Shown: positions 61,320-64,000 of the stretch, in pieces | Layout of the letters: the number at the start of each line of letters is the position of its first letter | Position numbering within the stretch: the stretch's first letter is position 1 | Assembly (NCBI RefSeq): GCF_009905375.1 | Contig: NC_133657.1 | Coordinates: 45,620,192 to 45,684,191, forward strand | Origin: Apium graveolens | Lineage: Eukaryota; Streptophyta; Magnoliopsida; Apiales; Apiaceae | Direction of reading: 5' to 3' | DNA length: 64,000 bases | The notes under the pieces: model-generated | Databases searched by the model: none | Told to the model about the DNA's origin: nothing | The model's input: only the letters and a program-made list of their open reading frames with translations | Program-made: the position numbers and the translations under genes

Positions 61320-64000
61320 TTAATTAGAAAGATTTAACATCCCAAGTTCACTAACCAACTTAGAGAAAGTAGTTTCATCAAGTGGTTTTGTGAAGATTTC
61401 TACAATTTGATCCTCTATGGGTACAAAATGTAATTCCATAGTGCCATTTGTGACATGCTCTATGATAAAGTGATACCTGATATCAATGTGTTTGTTCTTG
61501 AGTGCTGAACTGGGTTGTTTGAGATTGCTATTGCACTTGTATTGTCACAGAATATTGGAATCTTAGATACCAACAAACCATAATCCCGGAGTTGGTTCCT
61601 CATCCAAAAGATTTGGGCACAATAGCTTCCAGCAGCTATGTATTCAGTTTTAGCAGTTGATGTGGATACTGAGTGCTGCTTCTTGCTATGCCAGGATACC
61701 AACCTTCTTCCAAGAAACTGACAGCTTTCTCAAGTACTTTTCCAGTCAATCTTACAAATTGCAAAATCTGAATCTGTATAGCCAACTAGATTAAAACCTG
61801 TACCTTTAGGGTACCAAATACCAAGATTTGGAGTTCCCTTAAGATACCTAAATATCCTTTTAACAGCTATAAGATGAGACTCTTTTGGGTCAGCTTGAAA
61901 TCTAGCACATAAGCATGTTGAAAAAATAATATTTGGCCTACTTGCTGTGAGATAAAGTAACGAGCCTATCATACTTCTATAGCTTGTGATGTCAACTTTC
62001 TTACCAGTTTTGTCCTGATCAACCTTAGTGGTTGTTGGCATTGGAGTCTTTTACGGAGTTAAATCTTCCAGATTGTACTTCTTGAGAAGTTCACTGATAT
62101 ACTTGGATTGACAAATGAATATACCATCTTTCCTTTGACTCACTTGTAATCCAAGAAAGTAGTTCAACCCTCCCTTCATGCTCATTTCATACTTACTCTG
62201 CATTAGCTTAGAAAATCTCTTGCAAAGATCATCATTAGTAGAACCAAATATAATATCGTCAATATATACTTGAACTAATATCATATCAGATTTATGTATT
62301 TTTGTGAAACAAAATTTTATCTATAACACCTCTAGTAACACCATTTTCAAGTAAAAACTCAAGGAGAGTGTCATATCATGTCCTTGGAGCTTGCTTAAGA
62401 CCATCGACAGCTTTGAATAGAAAGTATACAAAATCAGCCAGATTTGGATCTTCAAAACCTGAAGGTTGTTCCACATACACTTCTTCTTCTAGCTCCCCAT
62501 TCATGAATGTACTTTTCACATCCATTTGATAAACTTTGAAATCTGAATGTACCGCGAATGCCAGAAACATCCTGATTGCCTCAAGTCTAGCTACCGGTGC
62601 ATAGGTTTTATCATAATATATACCCTCTTCTTGAGAGTAACCTTTAGCTAACAATCTGGCCTTGTTCCTTGGTACAATGACATCTTCATCTAACTTGTTC
62701 CTGAATACCCATTTAATGCCTATTACTGACTTGTCATTTGTTCGGGGTACCAGCTTCGGTACCTTCTGCCTCTCAAACTGATTGAGTTTCTCTTGCATAG
62801 CAATAACCCAATATGGATCTTCAAGTGCCTCATCTACTTTCTTAGGTTCCATTTCTGAGAGAAACCCTAAAAAGTGACATTCATTATATGTGGCATGTCT
62901 AGTTCTCACACCTGTAAGGATCACCAATGATCAGTTCAAATGGATGGTCTCTGTTCCAAACTCTTTGTCGAGGCAGATAAGATCTTGATGTTTCCCCATG
63001 TTCAGCATGATGTTGAGTGTGAACTATAGATCCTCTTCATGTTCCCCCTGAGGTGGAGGTGCTCCCACCATGACTTGATGATTCTGATCTTTGAGTAGTA
63101 GTTCTTGAAGGAGTTCCTGCATGATTATCATAATCATTGTTTCCACCATTACCACCACTTGATTCAGGATCAGCATTGCCATGATCTACAGGTATAGCTC
63201 TAGCAATCTCAGGTTCTTCTATATCTAAAGGATCATCTAACAGGTTCTCAAATTCCAGAGATTCAAAATCCTTTTCTCTTTGCAGGCTTGCCAACTTGGT
63301 ATCATCGAATGTTACATTAAGGCTTTCAATCACCTTCTGATCAGTAATCATATAAATCCTGTAAGATTTAGATTCTAGAGAATAGCCAAGAAAAATGCCT
63401 TCTTTTGCTTTAGTATCAAACTTTCCCAGATGCTCATTTCCTTCTTTTAGTACAAAACATTTAGCTCCAAACACATGAAAGTATTTCAGTGTTGGTTTCT
63501 TGTTAGCCATAATCTCGTAAGGAGTCTTGTCATGATCTTTATTAATCTGGGTATGATTTTGAGTGTAACATGTTGTGTTGATAGCTTCAACACAGAAGTA
63601 GGTAGGGAGCCTTGATTCACTTAGCATAGTCCTTGCTGCTTCAACCAAGGTTCGATTCTTCCTTTCTACTAAAATATTTTGTTGTGGAGTTCTTGGGGCT
63701 GAATACTGTCTCGAAATACCTTTCTCTATACATAATTCATTTAGAAATGCATTCTTGAATTATGTCCCATTATCTGATCTGATCTTCCTGAAAGGTAATT
63801 TCTCTTCCAACTCAATCTTATTTATATGATCCACTATCAGCTGAGGTGCTTCATCCTTGGATTGCAAAAACAACACCCATGTGTACTTGGAGTAATTATC
63901 GACTATCACTAAAACATATCTTTTCCTTGATAGTGACATCACATTCACTGGACCAAATAAATCCATGTGAATTAACTGAAGAGGTTCAGTTACGCTTATC
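61320..64000 (-). pseudogene. pol: Element E pol (partial at right edge, broken)
   Basis: Minus strand. 63966-63760 is integrase core (MDLFGPVN, IRSDNGT); 63648-63037 is the integrase C-terminus and linker; 62927-62376 is reverse transcriptase ([33 protein letters not shown]); 62284-62051 has YIDD, where YVDD is usual; 62041-61730 and 61702-61460 are the RT end and RNase H (STAKTEYIA for the usual [18 protein letters not shown]). The C-terminus ending LGMLNLSN stops at 61320. Frameshifts lie between these parts. It is the same family as C pol (compare [14 protein letters not shown]). The protease and Gag would lie beyond 64000. Confidence 0.85.

Overview
This is plant nuclear DNA made entirely of LTR retrotransposons nested in one another. 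The evidence is Ty1/copia proteins of plant type, primer-binding sites matching the 3' end of plant initiator tRNA-Met, TG...CA LTR ends and 5-bp target-site duplications (TSDs). The species cannot be told from the sequence; the protein families suggest a dicot. I see no host gene, rRNA, tRNA gene or CRISPR array.

The layout is five levels deep. F (minus strand, copia, SIRE-like) is the outermost and appears only at 1-1409. E (minus, copia, SIRE-like) interrupts F: its 3' LTR is 1410-2689, its third ORF lies at 2913-3972 and 57522-60018, and its pol runs from 61320 past the right edge. A (minus, 3978-57516, TSD gtggt) interrupts the third ORF of E; it has 3.7-kb LTRs with gypsy/Tekay-like ends and no recognisable genes. 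B (plus, copia, 8173-48428, TSD cattc) sits inside A. Two SIRE-like elements sit inside B. C (plus, 10524-35768, TSD aaaat) is in its leader, and D (plus, 40463-47202, TSD atagt) is in its 3' LTR. Rough LTR-pair differences counted by eye (D about 1.5%, B about 3.5%) agree with this order.

C is a head-to-tail tandem, LTR-internal-LTR-internal-LTR, with one TSD pair around the whole. Each 12-kb unit carries gag, pol (protease, integrase, reverse transcriptase, RNase H) and a very long third ORF (about 1,450 codons) of unknown function. Both units share the same inactivating lesions, so duplication after insertion is the simplest explanation. D kept gag and most of the third ORF but lost pol. 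B has a pol with many stops and a gag reduced to its two ends.

The most unusual signal is that each SIRE-like element carries its own short iterated motif. In C it is tcaacggata, found in both orientations, in the LTR, inside gag, between integrase and reverse transcriptase, as hairpins between pol and the third ORF, and inside the third ORF. In E a different motif (gcgaccacaaggg) forms a ~51-bp-period array in the LTR and four hairpins at the same place between pol and the third ORF. D has yet another motif in its LTR, including a perfect 10-bp inverted repeat. This looks like one architecture with element-specific sequence. The core of the C motif, AACGG, equals the core of the plant MSA element bound by three-repeat MYB proteins; that link is inference.
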